A DNA stretch of 10,795 nucleotides from Ferruginibacter sp. (GCA_025352435.1 JANXTN010000018.1:1-10795), one strand, 5' to 3'. Counted from the stretch's first letter, positions 1 through 6,481 are shown. A program made the numbers and translations. Notes: generated by a model from the letters alone, not told the origin.

Positions 1-807
1 GCCTTTCATTGATTCATTAAAACCACGCAAATCAACCGGCGCAAAATAATCTGTATGTGGGTCCATGCTGCCCGCAATATCATTTACGAACGTGCTGAAA
101 TTTTCATCAACGGTTTCTCTGCTCTTTTTTGTAGTAAAGTATCTGTCAATTTGCTTACGGACAAAATCTCTCGATTCACGCTCTAGCGTTGAGTCTGCTT
201 TAAATTTAAAATCTTTCTTGTCTTTGTTCTTTATTCTTTCTTCCAATAAGTCAGAAAACTTTCCCAATGACATATACTTCATTCTTCTTCTCCACAAATC
301 TGTACGCTCCGTTTCATTTTTTGGAAAAGATAATTTTTCAGGATTAGATTCAACAGTTTCGTTTACTGTAAAATCAAAAGGTTTTGCAAGTATTTTTTGG
401 TACAACATGGAAACCTCATTTTGTCTTTTTAAATACAGATTATTTACTGCAAAAAAAGATTCAATTTCTGCCCCATGTATTTCATCGTCAATTCTGTCGT
501 TGTATTTGCTTAATTCGGTGATGTCTGACTGAAAGAAAATATTCTTTTCCCCATCAAGATCTTCTTCAAATCTTTTTAGCACTGCCTTGCTAAATTCATC
601 ATCAATTTTCTTCGGGCTGAAATGCCCTTCTTCCAATAATATACCTACGTTATGGAGAATTTTTGCATAGCGAAGCTTAGGATTTTCTGCGGTATTACCT
701 TCTGACTTCCCCATAGATTTAAAGCCAATAAACAAACCAATGCTCATTAAAACAAGCATTACGGGGATAAATTTTTTACTCATCATAAATGATGCAATTT
801 TTTGCAT
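1..807 (-). CDS. prc: Tail-specific (carboxy-terminal processing) protease, N-terminal part, 3' truncated by window edge
   Basis: 269 codons are open from the ATG at 807 to the window edge with no stop, so only the N-terminal part is present. The product is probably a periplasmic S41-family protease that degrades proteins from their C-termini. Residues 12-29 are hydrophobic (FIPVMLVLMSIGLFIGF) and look like a signal anchor. Residues 45-110 match the Prc/Tsp N-terminal helical domain, with a segment DGEKNIFFQSDI at 85-96. MDPHTDYFAP at 248-257 is the hallmark of the family just before the PDZ domain. The PDZ and the Ser/Lys catalytic domain would lie beyond position 1. The start is uncertain: ATG 807 gives MQKIASFMMSKK, while the Met pair at codons 8-9 (786 and 783) gives a shorter, more signal-like N-terminus. 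A TAATTTTA box at 819-812 matches the -7 consensus 7/8. The family call is firm; no catalytic residue can be seen here. Confidence 0.86.
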   Translation of the reverse strand, partial: MQKIASFMMSKKFIPVMLVLMSIGLFIGFKSMGKSEGNTAENPKLRYAKILHNVGILLEEGHFSPKKIDDEFSKAVLKRFEEDLDGEKNIFFQSDITELSKYNDRIDDEIHGAEIESFFAVNNLYLKRQNEVSMLYQKILAKPFDFTVNETVESNPEKLSFPKNETERTDLWRRRMKYMSLGKFSDLLEERIKNKDKKDFKFKADSTLERESRDFVRKQIDRYFTTKKSRETVDENFSTFVNDIAGSMDPHTDYFAPVDLRGFNESMKG

Positions 808-1008
808 GTTATAAAATTAACGTAAAAATGAAGTTACAAGTTTAATTGAAAGGCTAAACGGTAATAATGTTTTGTTAAACGGAGTTTATTTGGCTGATAA
901 GCAGTACAGTAAAGGCTTTCGTGTATTTATGAGTAAAAATATATTCCGTAATTAAAAAGGCAGAATAGATAAGAAACATCCGAAGCTATTATTAAGCGCA
1001 CAATGCTA

Positions 1009-1050
1009 GTTCAGAACATACAGCGCATGCTTCTCCCGAGAATTCTGAAC
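1009..1050. repeat. 8-bp perfect inverted repeat enclosing two small hairpins
   Basis: GTTCAGAA at 1009-1016 is the exact reverse complement of TTCTGAAC at 1043-1050. The 26 bases between contain TTCTC/GAGAA (1031-1042) and AGCGCATGCT (1022-1031, AGC/GCT arms), so the whole could fold as a three-way junction. It starts 20 bp past the stop of the minus-strand hydrolase gene and may act as a 3' end structure, but there is no U-run after it. It could also be a chance palindrome or a small dispersed repeat. Confidence 0.45.
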
Positions 1051-1070
1051 GATAATTATTTCATTTTTTG

Positions 1071-2078
1071 TTACTTTTTTAGAAATCCTACCAACCCTTT
1101 AAAATAGTTGGGCTGATCATCCCACATGCTGCAATGGCTTCCATTTGGGCAGGTAGCAAGTTGACCATTACCAAGTTTTTCACTCATCATTTTCATAAAA
1201 TCTGGATCCATGGTGTCATGCATTCCTCTGATTACAAGCGTTGGTACTTTTATTTTATACAAATCTGCTGTTCGATCCCACAATGCTAATCTTCCACTTA
1301 TTCCAAATTCTGAAGGGCCTTGCATAATAGTGTACACCTGCGAATTAGTATGTCCAAACATTCTACTCACCGGCTCCGGAAGCGGATTTACCCTGCATAC
1401 ATGCTCGTTGTAATAATTGTTCATCAATAAGTTCATGTATTGTGGATCAGCCGTTTTATTTTCTCTTTCAAACATTAATATGCTGTCCACAACTTTTGGG
1501 TCCATTTGCTTTTGTAATACATTCTTGTTGTAAGCTGCATAAGCCGGACAGCTACTCATCATGTTGCTGATTATTAAACCTTTTAAATTCCGTTGATATT
1601 TCAAAGCATACTCCATTGCTAAAATACCGCCCCAACTATGGCCAAGTAAATAAAAATTTGTGCTGTCTAAATGGAGGGCTTGCCTCACTTGTTCTACCTC
1701 CTCTACAAAACGTTCAGTTTGCCAAAGACTGGTGTCTGTAGGCTTGTCGCTCAAATAACTACCAAGCTGGTCGTAATAAATGAATTCTATTCCTTCTTTT
1801 GGTAAAAAACTTTCAAAACTTTCAAAATATTCATGCGTGCTGCCCGGACCACCGTGCAGTAACAACACTTTTATTTTTGGATTGTTCCCAAATCTTTTGG
1901 TCCACACCTTGAATTTTCCTGCGGGTGTATTGATAGAAACCATTTTTACACCGCCGGTTTTTACAGCAGCTGTGTCGGTATCTGCAAAATAATTACTCTG
2001 GCCAACACTATTTTTTTCATTGCGACAGGATGTAAAAAATATTACTGTGCAGGTAAGTAAAAGCGTTATAAATTTCAT
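1071..2078 (-). CDS. Alpha/beta hydrolase, proline iminopeptidase-like (S33), predicted lipoprotein
   Basis: The 335-residue protein begins with a signal peptide ending in a lipobox, FTSC at 15-18, so Cys18 is probably lipidated and the enzyme held in the envelope. The fold is an S33-type alpha/beta hydrolase: oxyanion motif HGGPG at 75-79, YYDQLGSYLSDKP at 101-113, nucleophile elbow GHSWGG at 146-151 with Ser148, likely acid Asp288 in RGMHDTMD, and His315 in GSHCSMW. The HGGPG plus DQ.G.S..P pattern is that of proline iminopeptidases, which remove N-terminal proline from peptides. Related hydrolases with the same motifs act on other substrates, so the substrate is not certain. Most proline iminopeptidases are cytoplasmic, which makes the lipoprotein signal notable. 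It lies 263 bp upstream of prc in the same direction and is probably transcribed separately. I see no strong -7 box between it and the divergent gene at 2272. Confidence 0.85.
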   Translation of the reverse strand: MKFITLLLTCTVIFFTSCRNEKNSVGQSNYFADTDTAAVKTGGVKMVSINTPAGKFKVWTKRFGNNPKIKVLLLHGGPGSTHEYFESFESFLPKEGIEFIYYDQLGSYLSDKPTDTSLWQTERFVEEVEQVRQALHLDSTNFYLLGHSWGGILAMEYALKYQRNLKGLIISNMMSSCPAYAAYNKNVLQKQMDPKVVDSILMFERENKTADPQYMNLLMNNYYNEHVCRVNPLPEPVSRMFGHTNSQVYTIMQGPSEFGISGRLALWDRTADLYKIKVPTLVIRGMHDTMDPDFMKMMSEKLGNGQLATCPNGSHCSMWDDQPNYFKGLVGFLKK

Positions 2079-2212
2079 GGTTAGTTGTTTGTATTAACAA
2101 TTTACGTTGCAGTATTTATATAACGTCATCGGCATCTGATAATATTTTTAAATACCTTGGCAAATGCTTTTTAAATGCGGGTTTTATTTTCCTTAATAAA
2201 CCATTTTTAAAA

Positions 2213-2220
2213 TACTTTCG
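2213..2220 (+). promoter_or_regulatory. Possible -7 promoter element (TACTTTCG)
   Basis: TACTTTCG matches the Bacteroidota -7 consensus TAnnTTTG at all but one defined position and sits 51 bp before the ATG of the membrane protein gene at 2272. No convincing -33 TTTG is found at the expected distance, so this is tentative. Confidence 0.3.
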
Positions 2221-2271
2221 TGAGGTGAAAAGCAAGATTAAAAATAAAAGGCAGCAGAAAAAATAACAGAC

Positions 2272-2706
2272 ATGATTTTAAAAATATTGACAGTAGCAGG
2301 TTTAGCTACCTTCGAAATATATGCAGCCATTCCCACGGGATTTGCTATGGGTTTATCACCGTGGATCATATTTTTTGCAAGTGCTGTTGGTGGACTCACA
2401 GGCGTATTCGTTTCAGCCTTTCTGGGTGATAAAATAAGAGCTTTTGCAGCTAAGTATAAAAAGCCGAAAGTAAAAGAAGTAATGGAAGTAAAGACAGACA
2501 CATTAGCGCATAGAATCTGGAATAAGTTTGGAATTATAGGGCTTGGATTTTTTGGAACATTTGCAGTAGGTGCACCTATAAGTATTGCCGTAGGCGTGGG
2601 TTTGAATGCTTCGTTACACAAACTTGTATTTTGGTGTTGCATGGGTGTTATTGCAAGATGTGTAGTTTTTACACTTACCGGGTATTTTGGGATGAAACTT
2701 TTCTAG
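2272..2706 (+). CDS. Small multi-spanning membrane protein, resembles the small multidrug export (PF06695) family
   Basis: The protein has 144 residues and is strongly hydrophobic, with likely membrane segments at about 5-26, 30-52, 85-110 and 116-141 and a basic loop at 53-80 (KYKKPKVKEV). The EIYAAIPTGFAMGLSP segment (15-30), and the pattern of a Gly-rich second half with KFGIIGLGFFGTFAVGAPIS (85-104), resemble PF06695 (Sm_multidrug_ex) proteins, which share an inner-membrane fold loosely like DedA proteins. Transport by this family is poorly tested, so the name should not be taken as a proven function. It stands alone: the upstream gene is divergent and a 471-bp non-coding stretch follows. 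A long antisense frame over 2238-2642 is a by-product of its Ala/Gly/Val codons. The ATG at 2272 is the only sensible start, giving a membrane-inserting N-terminus at once. Confidence 0.65.
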   Translation: MILKILTVAGLATFEIYAAIPTGFAMGLSPWIIFFASAVGGLTGVFVSAFLGDKIRAFAAKYKKPKVKEVMEVKTDTLAHRIWNKFGIIGLGFFGTFAVGAPISIAVGVGLNASLHKLVFWCCMGVIARCVVFTLTGYFGMKLF

Positions 2707-2789
2707 AGCAGAGAATACCAAGTACAAAATTTTTAAATTTTTTTATTGATTAAATGGAATTTTGTTGAAAAAAGTTCTACAGATGAAAG

Positions 2790-2797
2790 GCTGCGGG
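2790..2797 (+). repeat. Left target-site duplication of the MITE (GCTGCGGG)
   Basis: GCTGCGGG here is repeated exactly at 2923-2930, directly outside the two ends of the inverted-repeat element. With the next base A (2798 and 2931) the match is 9 bp, but A2798 also pairs as the first base of the terminal repeat, so the duplication is 8 bp or 9 bp. Confidence 0.75.
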
Positions 2798-2922
2798 ACA
2801 ATGTCATTTAATTAAGGAAACGAGCTGCCAGGTTGAGCCTGTCGAAACCGGGTTTTAATCGTATTATGGTAGTATCGACTTCGACAAGCTCAGTCTGACA
2901 ATCCTTAACTAAATGACATTGT
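2798..2922. mobile_element. 125-bp MITE-like non-autonomous element with 21-bp terminal inverted repeats
   Basis: The ends 2798-2818 and 2902-2922 are inverted repeats matching at 20 of 21 bases (ACAATGTCATTTA at the left end, TAAATGACATTGT at the right). A second inner pair, 2826-2846 and 2880-2900, matches at 17 of 21 and contains the TGTCGAA/TTCGACA cores. The element can therefore fold almost end to end around a 33-base loop (2847-2879). It has no coding frame and is bounded by an 8-bp direct repeat, as expected of an insertion moved by a transposase supplied elsewhere. The inner sequence TTCGACAAGCTCAGTCTGA resembles a dispersed repeat I recall from intergenic regions of Bacteroidota and other bacteria. 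I cannot name the parent IS family. Confidence 0.75.
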
Positions 2923-2930
2923 GCTGCGGG
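2923..2930 (+). repeat. Right target-site duplication of the MITE (GCTGCGGG)
   Basis: Exact copy of 2790-2797 abutting the right end of the inverted-repeat element. Its CGGG (2927-2930) is also the 5' strand of the outer stem proposed for the adjacent RNA-like hairpin. Confidence 0.75.
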
Positions 2931-2986
2931 ATAGGAGTGAAAATCCTTTTGTGAGGAATGAATAAAAGATTGGAGCTAATAGCCCG
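2927..2986 (+). ncRNA. Candidate structured RNA: long hairpin with a symmetric purine-rich internal loop
   Basis: CGGG (2927-2930) can pair with CCCG (2983-2986), and CTTTTGT (2946-2952) with ATAAAAG (2962-2968, one G-U) around a 9-base loop. Between the two stems lie facing segments of similar sequence: ATAGGAGTGAAAATC (2931-2945) and ATTGGAGCTAATAG (2969-2982). Two related GGAG-containing strands opposite each other suggest a structured internal loop rather than chance. I recall similar intergenic sequences in many Bacteroidota (GATAG.AGTGGAAATCC, then a T-rich/A-rich stem, then AGCGGATAGC) with changed outer stem bases, but I cannot name an Rfam family. The RNA may extend to about 3025. 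Function unknown; it could belong to the 3' end of the preceding transcript or be independent. Confidence 0.4.
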
Positions 2987-3119
2987 GACAACTGTTGAAT
3001 TATGGATTTCGGCATAAAGGCCCTAAATGGTGCTTTTATCTCTATAACTTTATTAATTACTGCATGAACAGTGAAAATAGTTTACGATTTACCCGCATCA
3101 TTTTGATAACTCGGCTCTT

Positions 3120-3155
3120 TTTGTAGCTTTTCTCCCCTCTTTTTCCCTATTTTTG
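3120..3155 (+). promoter_or_regulatory. Promoter of hppA (-33 TTTG, -7 TATTTTTG)
   Basis: TATTTTTG at 3148-3155 is a perfect TAnnTTTG -7 element. A TTTG at 3120-3123 could be the -33 element, though the 24-bp spacer is a few bases longer than the usual 19-21. Transcription would begin near 3160, leaving a leader of roughly 18 bases before the ATG at 3178. No Shine-Dalgarno is seen, as is normal for this phylum. Confidence 0.6.
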
Positions 3156-3177
3156 CGCACCAAAAAACACACTTTAT

Positions 3178-5394
3178 ATGATGGAAAATTTGATTTACGT
3201 AGTACCTGCAATGGGCGTTGTGGGCTTGTTGTACACTTTCGTAAAGTATGCATGGGTATCTAAGCAAGATGCCGGCAACGACAGAATGAAAGAAATAAGT
3301 ACATACATAGCGGAAGGTGCTATGGCATTTTTAAAAGCCGAGTATAAAATTCTTACCTACTTTGTTATAATAGCAGCATTGTTGTTAGGTGTGATGGGCT
3401 ACACAAATGCAAACAGCCACTGGAGCATTGCTCTGGCATTTGTATTGGGTGCATTTTTTAGTGCATTAGCCGGGTTTATAGGTATGAAAATAGCTACCAA
3501 AGCAAACGTTCGTACTGCACAAGCGGCACGTACAAGTTTAAGCAAAGCCCTATCGGTTTCTTTTACCGGTGGAAGTGTAATGGGAATGGGTGTTGCTGGC
3601 TTAGCTGTGTTAGGTCTTGGTGGTTTGTTCATTATTTTAAAAATGATTTTTGCAAATGGTGCGGCTGTTGACAGCATAGAAATGGAGCGCACGATTGAAA
3701 TATTAACTGGCTTCTCTTTAGGTGCTGAATCTATTGCATTGTTTGCCCGTGTGGGTGGTGGTATTTATACAAAAGCTGCTGATGTGGGAGCTGATCTAGT
3801 GGGTAAAGTAGAAGCAGGTATTCCTGAAGATGATCCTCGTAACCCTGCGACAATCGCCGATAATGTAGGTGATAATGTGGGTGATGTTGCAGGCATGGGT
3901 GCCGATCTTTTCGGTAGTTATGTTGCAACAGTTTTGGCAACAATGGTATTAGGTAGAGAAACAAATGCAATGACTGATGCTTTTGGTGGCATGAGTCCAA
4001 TTTTATTGCCGATGCTTATTGCATCTATGGGAATCATCTTTTCTATAATTGGTACTTTCTTCGTAAGAATAAGTGAGACTGCAGGTTTGAGTACACATAA
4101 AGTGCAGAATGCTTTGAACATGGGCAACTGGGGTAGTATGGTTTTAACTGCCATTGGTTGTTATTTTCTTGTGAACTTCTTAATGCCTGAGAGCATGGAA
4201 TTGCGTGGATTTGTATTTACAAAAAATGGTGTGTTTGGTGCTATAATGGTTGGTCTAGCAGTGGGTGCGTTAATGAGTATCATAACTGAGTATTATACAG
4301 CAATGGGTAAGCGTCCGGTCATGAGCATTATTCGCCAGAGTGCTACAGGCCATGCTACAAATATTATTGGTGGTTTATCAGTAGGTATGGAAAGTACATT
4401 GCTTCCAATTTTGGTATTGGCTGCAGGTATTTACGGTTCTTACTATTGCGCAGGTTTATACGGTGTGGCTATTGCTGCAGCGGGTATGATGGCTACTACT
4501 GCTATGCAGTTAGCCATTGATGCATTTGGACCAATTGCCGACAATGCAGGTGGTATTGCTGAGATGAGTGAGCTACCAGCTGACGTAAGGGAGAAGACAG
4601 ATATTTTAGATGCAGTAGGTAACACAACAGCAGCTTCAGGTAAAGGTTTTGCCATTGCTTCTGCAGCATTAACTGCATTGGCATTATTTGCAGCTTTCGT
4701 TGGTATTGCAAAAATTGATGGTATTGATATTTACCATGCTGATGTGTTAGCAGGTTTATTTGTGGGTGGCATGATTCCATTTATATTTTCTTCATTGGCT
4801 ATTAAAGCCGTAGGTGAAGCAGCAATGGCGATGGTGGAAGAAGTTCGTCGCCAGTTCCGTACTAGTCCAGGTATAATGGAAGGTACAGGCAAACCTGAAT
4901 ACGATAAGTGTGTGGCTATTTCTACTGAGGCATCGCTTAAGAAAATGATGTTGCCAGGTGCTATTGCTATTCTATCTCCATTGATTATAGGTTTTGTATT
5001 TGGTCCTGAAGTGTTGGGGGGGTTCCTTGCCGGTGCAACAGTAAGTGGTGTGTTGATGGGGATCTTTCAAAACAATGCAGGTGGTGCATGGGATAATGCA
5101 AAAAAATCTTTTGAGAAAGGTGTGGAAATAAACGGCGAAATGTTTTACAAAAAATCTGAGCCACACAAAGCATCTGTAACTGGTGATACTGTTGGTGATC
5201 CGTTTAAAGATACTTCCGGTCCATCAATGAATATCTTGATAAAATTAATGAGCATTGTTTCATTGGTAATAGCTCCTACCCTTGCTAAAATGCATGCAGG
5301 TAAAATTGAAGCAAATAGGAAAGCACAAATGGAAACCCTGCAGAAGATGATGAATATGAAAGCGACAACATCTACCACTACTACAGGTTACTAG
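3178..5394 (+). CDS. hppA: Membrane-bound K+-dependent ion-pumping pyrophosphatase
   Basis: The 738-residue polytopic enzyme couples hydrolysis of cytoplasmic pyrophosphate to export of H+ (or Na+) across the inner membrane; the family has about 16 helices. Diagnostic motifs are all present: D202...K210.E212 in [18 protein letters not shown] (217-223), DNVGDNVGD (228-236), DNAGGIAEM (455-463), [10 protein letters not shown] (578-587), DNAKK (639-643) and [15 protein letters not shown] (669-683). Ala485 and Gly488 in [10 protein letters not shown] mark the K+-dependent branch; K+-independent enzymes have Lys and Thr there. Helix 6 reads D243LFGSYVA250, so neither usual gate glutamate is present (Gly246, Ala250), while helix 5 has Glu184 in GAESIALF where Ser is usual. 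That points to a K+-dependent H+ pump of the Flavobacterium type, by memory of that subgroup. The start ATG is followed by a second ATG and either could serve. The Thr-rich C-terminal tail (729-738) is unconserved. It is a single-gene unit with its own promoter and terminator. Confidence 0.97.
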   Translation: MMENLIYVVPAMGVVGLLYTFVKYAWVSKQDAGNDRMKEISTYIAEGAMAFLKAEYKILTYFVIIAALLLGVMGYTNANSHWSIALAFVLGAFFSALAGFIGMKIATKANVRTAQAARTSLSKALSVSFTGGSVMGMGVAGLAVLGLGGLFIILKMIFANGAAVDSIEMERTIEILTGFSLGAESIALFARVGGGIYTKAADVGADLVGKVEAGIPEDDPRNPATIADNVGDNVGDVAGMGADLFGSYVATVLATMVLGRETNAMTDAFGGMSPILLPMLIASMGIIFSIIGTFFVRISETAGLSTHKVQNALNMGNWGSMVLTAIGCYFLVNFLMPESMELRGFVFTKNGVFGAIMVGLAVGALMSIITEYYTAMGKRPVMSIIRQSATGHATNIIGGLSVGMESTLLPILVLAAGIYGSYYCAGLYGVAIAAAGMMATTAMQLAIDAFGPIADNAGGIAEMSELPADVREKTDILDAVGNTTAASGKGFAIASAALTALALFAAFVGIAKIDGIDIYHADVLAGLFVGGMIPFIFSSLAIKAVGEAAMAMVEEVRRQFRTSPGIMEGTGKPEYDKCVAISTEASLKKMMLPGAIAILSPLIIGFVFGPEVLGGFLAGATVSGVLMGIFQNNAGGAWDNAKKSFEKGVEINGEMFYKKSEPHKASVTGDTVGDPFKDTSGPSMNILIKLMSIVSLVIAPTLAKMHAGKIEANRKAQMETLQKMMNMKATTSTTTTGY

Positions 5395-5417
5395 ATAAAA
5401 CTGAAATGATATAAGAA

Positions 5418-5443
5418 AATGCTCCTGCCAAAACGGGAGCATT
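5418..5443 (+). terminator. Intrinsic terminator after hppA
   Basis: AATGCTCCTG (5418-5427) pairs with CGGGAGCATT (5434-5443), ten pairs including one T-G, around the loop CCAAAA. The 3' side continues as ATTTATT rather than a clean T-run, and the stem is preceded by an A-rich run. It lies 23 bp past the hppA stop. Confidence 0.75.
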
Positions 5444-5461
5444 ATTTATTGGCTTATGACT

Positions 5462-5469
5462 GTGCGCAC
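5462..5469. promoter_or_regulatory. 8-bp palindrome GTGCGCAC upstream of the ABC gene -7 box
   Basis: A perfect GTGCGCAC palindrome lies 7 bp before the -7 element of the ABC ATPase gene, between the core promoter regions. Its GC-rich sequence stands out from the AT-rich surroundings and its place would suit a repressor or activator site. No cognate regulator is visible; it may be chance. Confidence 0.25.
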
Positions 5470-5476
5470 CTTAGTT

Positions 5477-5484
5477 TAATTTTG
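5477..5484 (+). promoter_or_regulatory. -7 promoter element of the ABC ATPase gene (TAATTTTG)
   Basis: TAATTTTG is a perfect TAnnTTTG box whose last base is only 4 bp before the ATG at 5489. A start of transcription at the usual distance would fall on or next to the ATG, so the mRNA could be leaderless. A weak TTG at 5449-5451 is a poor -33 candidate (25-bp spacer). Confidence 0.5.
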
Positions 5485-5488
5485 TCTT

Positions 5489-6427
5489 ATGCATTTATTG
5501 TACATTGATAACCTTTGCTCAGAACCACTACTCGGCAATTTTTCATTAGAGAATATAAATCTAACCCAACAAAAGTTCGAAAAAATTGCATTGATTGGCG
5601 AAACCGGTTCCGGGAAATCTACATTGCTGAAAACCATTGCAGGTCTCATACAACCACAGAAAGGAACAATTTTATTTGATGGAGAAAAAGTTATGGGACC
5701 TGATTGGCAGCTCGTTCCAGGACAAAAAGGAATTGGCTATTTATCGCAACATTTTGAGCTGCGCAACAATTACAGAATGGAGGAACTGTTGATGTATGCA
5801 AATGAATTAACACAGCAGGACGCAGACGAATTGTACAGCCTTTGTAGGATAGATAATTTAATGCAACGTAATTCCTACGAACTATCCGGTGGTGAAAAGC
5901 AGCGGATCGCCCTGGCAAGATTACTTGTTACAAAACCTACTCTCTTAATATTAGATGAACCGTATTCAAATCTCGACCTTATCCACAGAAATATTTTAAA
6001 AGAGGTAGTTGAAAATGTTGCCGAGCGTTACCAAATCTCCTTCATCTTATCTTCTCACGAGCCTGCAGATGTTCTACCTTGGGCCGATAAAATTATCGTT
6101 TTAAAAACGGGGAAAGTAGTAATGGAAGGAACTACAAAGGAAGTTTATGGCAGACCTGTAAATGAATATGTCGCAGGTTTATTGGGGAACTATAATCTTC
6201 TTGATGAAAATACTTTCGGACAAAAAGGAATTACTAGACCGGAAGAAATTGAATTGATCAAAGGAACTTCAGGCACATACTACAATGGAGAAGTTAAAAC
6301 CGTAAAGTTTTTTGGAAATTATTACGAAGTTGAAGTATCGATTAAACAACAAATAATAAGGGTACAAACACGTAATGGCCATTTTAAAACAGGAGAAGCT
6401 GTATCCTTAAATTTTTTAGATAAATAA
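5489..6427 (+). CDS. ABC transporter ATP-binding protein with C-terminal TOBE-like domain
   Basis: A 312-residue ATPase subunit that would drive an inner-membrane ABC transporter. Walker A is GETGSGKST (37-45), the Q-loop has Gln87 in YLSQHFE, the signature is LSGGEKQR (132-139), Walker B is LLILDEP (152-158) with Asp156/Glu157, and the switch His190 is in SSHEP. Residues 246-312, beginning with GITRPEEIEL and including GEVKTVKFFGNYYEVEV, resemble the TOBE_2 domain of importer ATPases such as PotA, CysA and FbpC. This favours an importer for an oxyanion, metal or polyamine, but the substrate cannot be read from this subunit. No permease or binding protein lies next to it: upstream is hppA behind a terminator and downstream is a repressor gene with its own operators. 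Its partners must be encoded elsewhere. All ATP-binding motifs are intact, so it is not a decayed gene. Confidence 0.88.
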   Translation: MHLLYIDNLCSEPLLGNFSLENINLTQQKFEKIALIGETGSGKSTLLKTIAGLIQPQKGTILFDGEKVMGPDWQLVPGQKGIGYLSQHFELRNNYRMEELLMYANELTQQDADELYSLCRIDNLMQRNSYELSGGEKQRIALARLLVTKPTLLILDEPYSNLDLIHRNILKEVVENVAERYQISFILSSHEPADVLPWADKIIVLKTGKVVMEGTTKEVYGRPVNEYVAGLLGNYNLLDENTFGQKGITRPEEIELIKGTSGTYYNGEVKTVKFFGNYYEVEVSIKQQIIRVQTRNGHFKTGEAVSLNFLDK

Positions 6428-6436
6428 TTTTACACA

Positions 6437-6454
6437 ATACGAACAAAATCGTAT
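6437..6454. promoter_or_regulatory. Operator 1 of the BlaI-type repressor (ATACGA-N6-TCGTAT)
   Basis: Arms ATACGA (6437-6442) and TCGTAT (6449-6454) are perfect inverted repeats around ACAAAA. The same TACGA-N6-TCGTA design recurs at 6463-6478, centre to centre 25 bp away. The position just upstream of a BlaI-family gene and around its -7 box makes self-repression very likely. Confidence 0.8.
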
Positions 6455-6459
6455 AATTG
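6452..6459 (+). promoter_or_regulatory. Probable -7 element of the repressor/M56 operon (TATAATTG)
   Basis: TATAATTG matches TAnnTTTG with one mismatch. It overlaps the right arm of operator 1 and precedes operator 2, so a bound repressor would cover it. The start site would fall near or within operator 2, leaving a leader of about 15-20 bases. Confidence 0.4.
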
Positions 6460-6462
6460 CAA

Positions 6463-6478
6463 TACGAATTAAATCGTA
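6463..6478. promoter_or_regulatory. Operator 2 of the BlaI-type repressor (TACGA-N6-TCGTA)
   Basis: TACGA (6463-6467) and TCGTA (6474-6478) are perfect inverted repeats around ATTAAA, with the same 5-bp arms and 6-bp spacer as operator 1. It ends 3 bp before the ATG of the repressor gene. Looking through the window I found no other TACGA-N6-TCGTA site. Confidence 0.8.
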
Positions 6479-6481
6479 AAC

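Larger units (their letters stand above)
2707..3177. other. 471-bp gene-free region: MITE, RNA-like hairpin and hppA promoter
   Basis: No credible coding frame exists here. From left to right it holds an A/T-rich run after the membrane-protein gene (2725-2775, no stable hairpin), an 8-bp target duplication and 125-bp MITE-like element (2790-2930), a probable structured RNA (2927-2986), a tail with GGATTTCGGC and AAAGGCCC (3004-3023) that may belong to the same RNA, an unremarkable AT-rich part (3030-3115), and the hppA promoter (3120-3155). Confidence 0.7.

Noticed and set aside
65..532. 155-codon plus-strand open frame
   Set aside because: It is antisense to the Prc N-terminal domain, whose motifs (FFQSDI, MDPHTDYFAP) are unmistakable; the plus-strand protein is a Ser/Phe-rich reversal with no recognisable features.
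2238..2642. 134-codon minus-strand open frame
   Set aside because: It covers the membrane-protein gene in antisense and begins inside it; the plus-strand frame has proper membrane segments and a family resemblance, while this one has none.
2725..2775. A/T-rich run after the membrane-protein gene as a terminator
   Set aside because: The only pairing is between A and T runs with no GC stem, so I could not support an intrinsic terminator.
3399..5442. Several minus-strand open frames of 60-97 codons across hppA
   Set aside because: All lie antisense to a highly conserved pyrophosphatase and arise from its codon bias; none has recognisable motifs.
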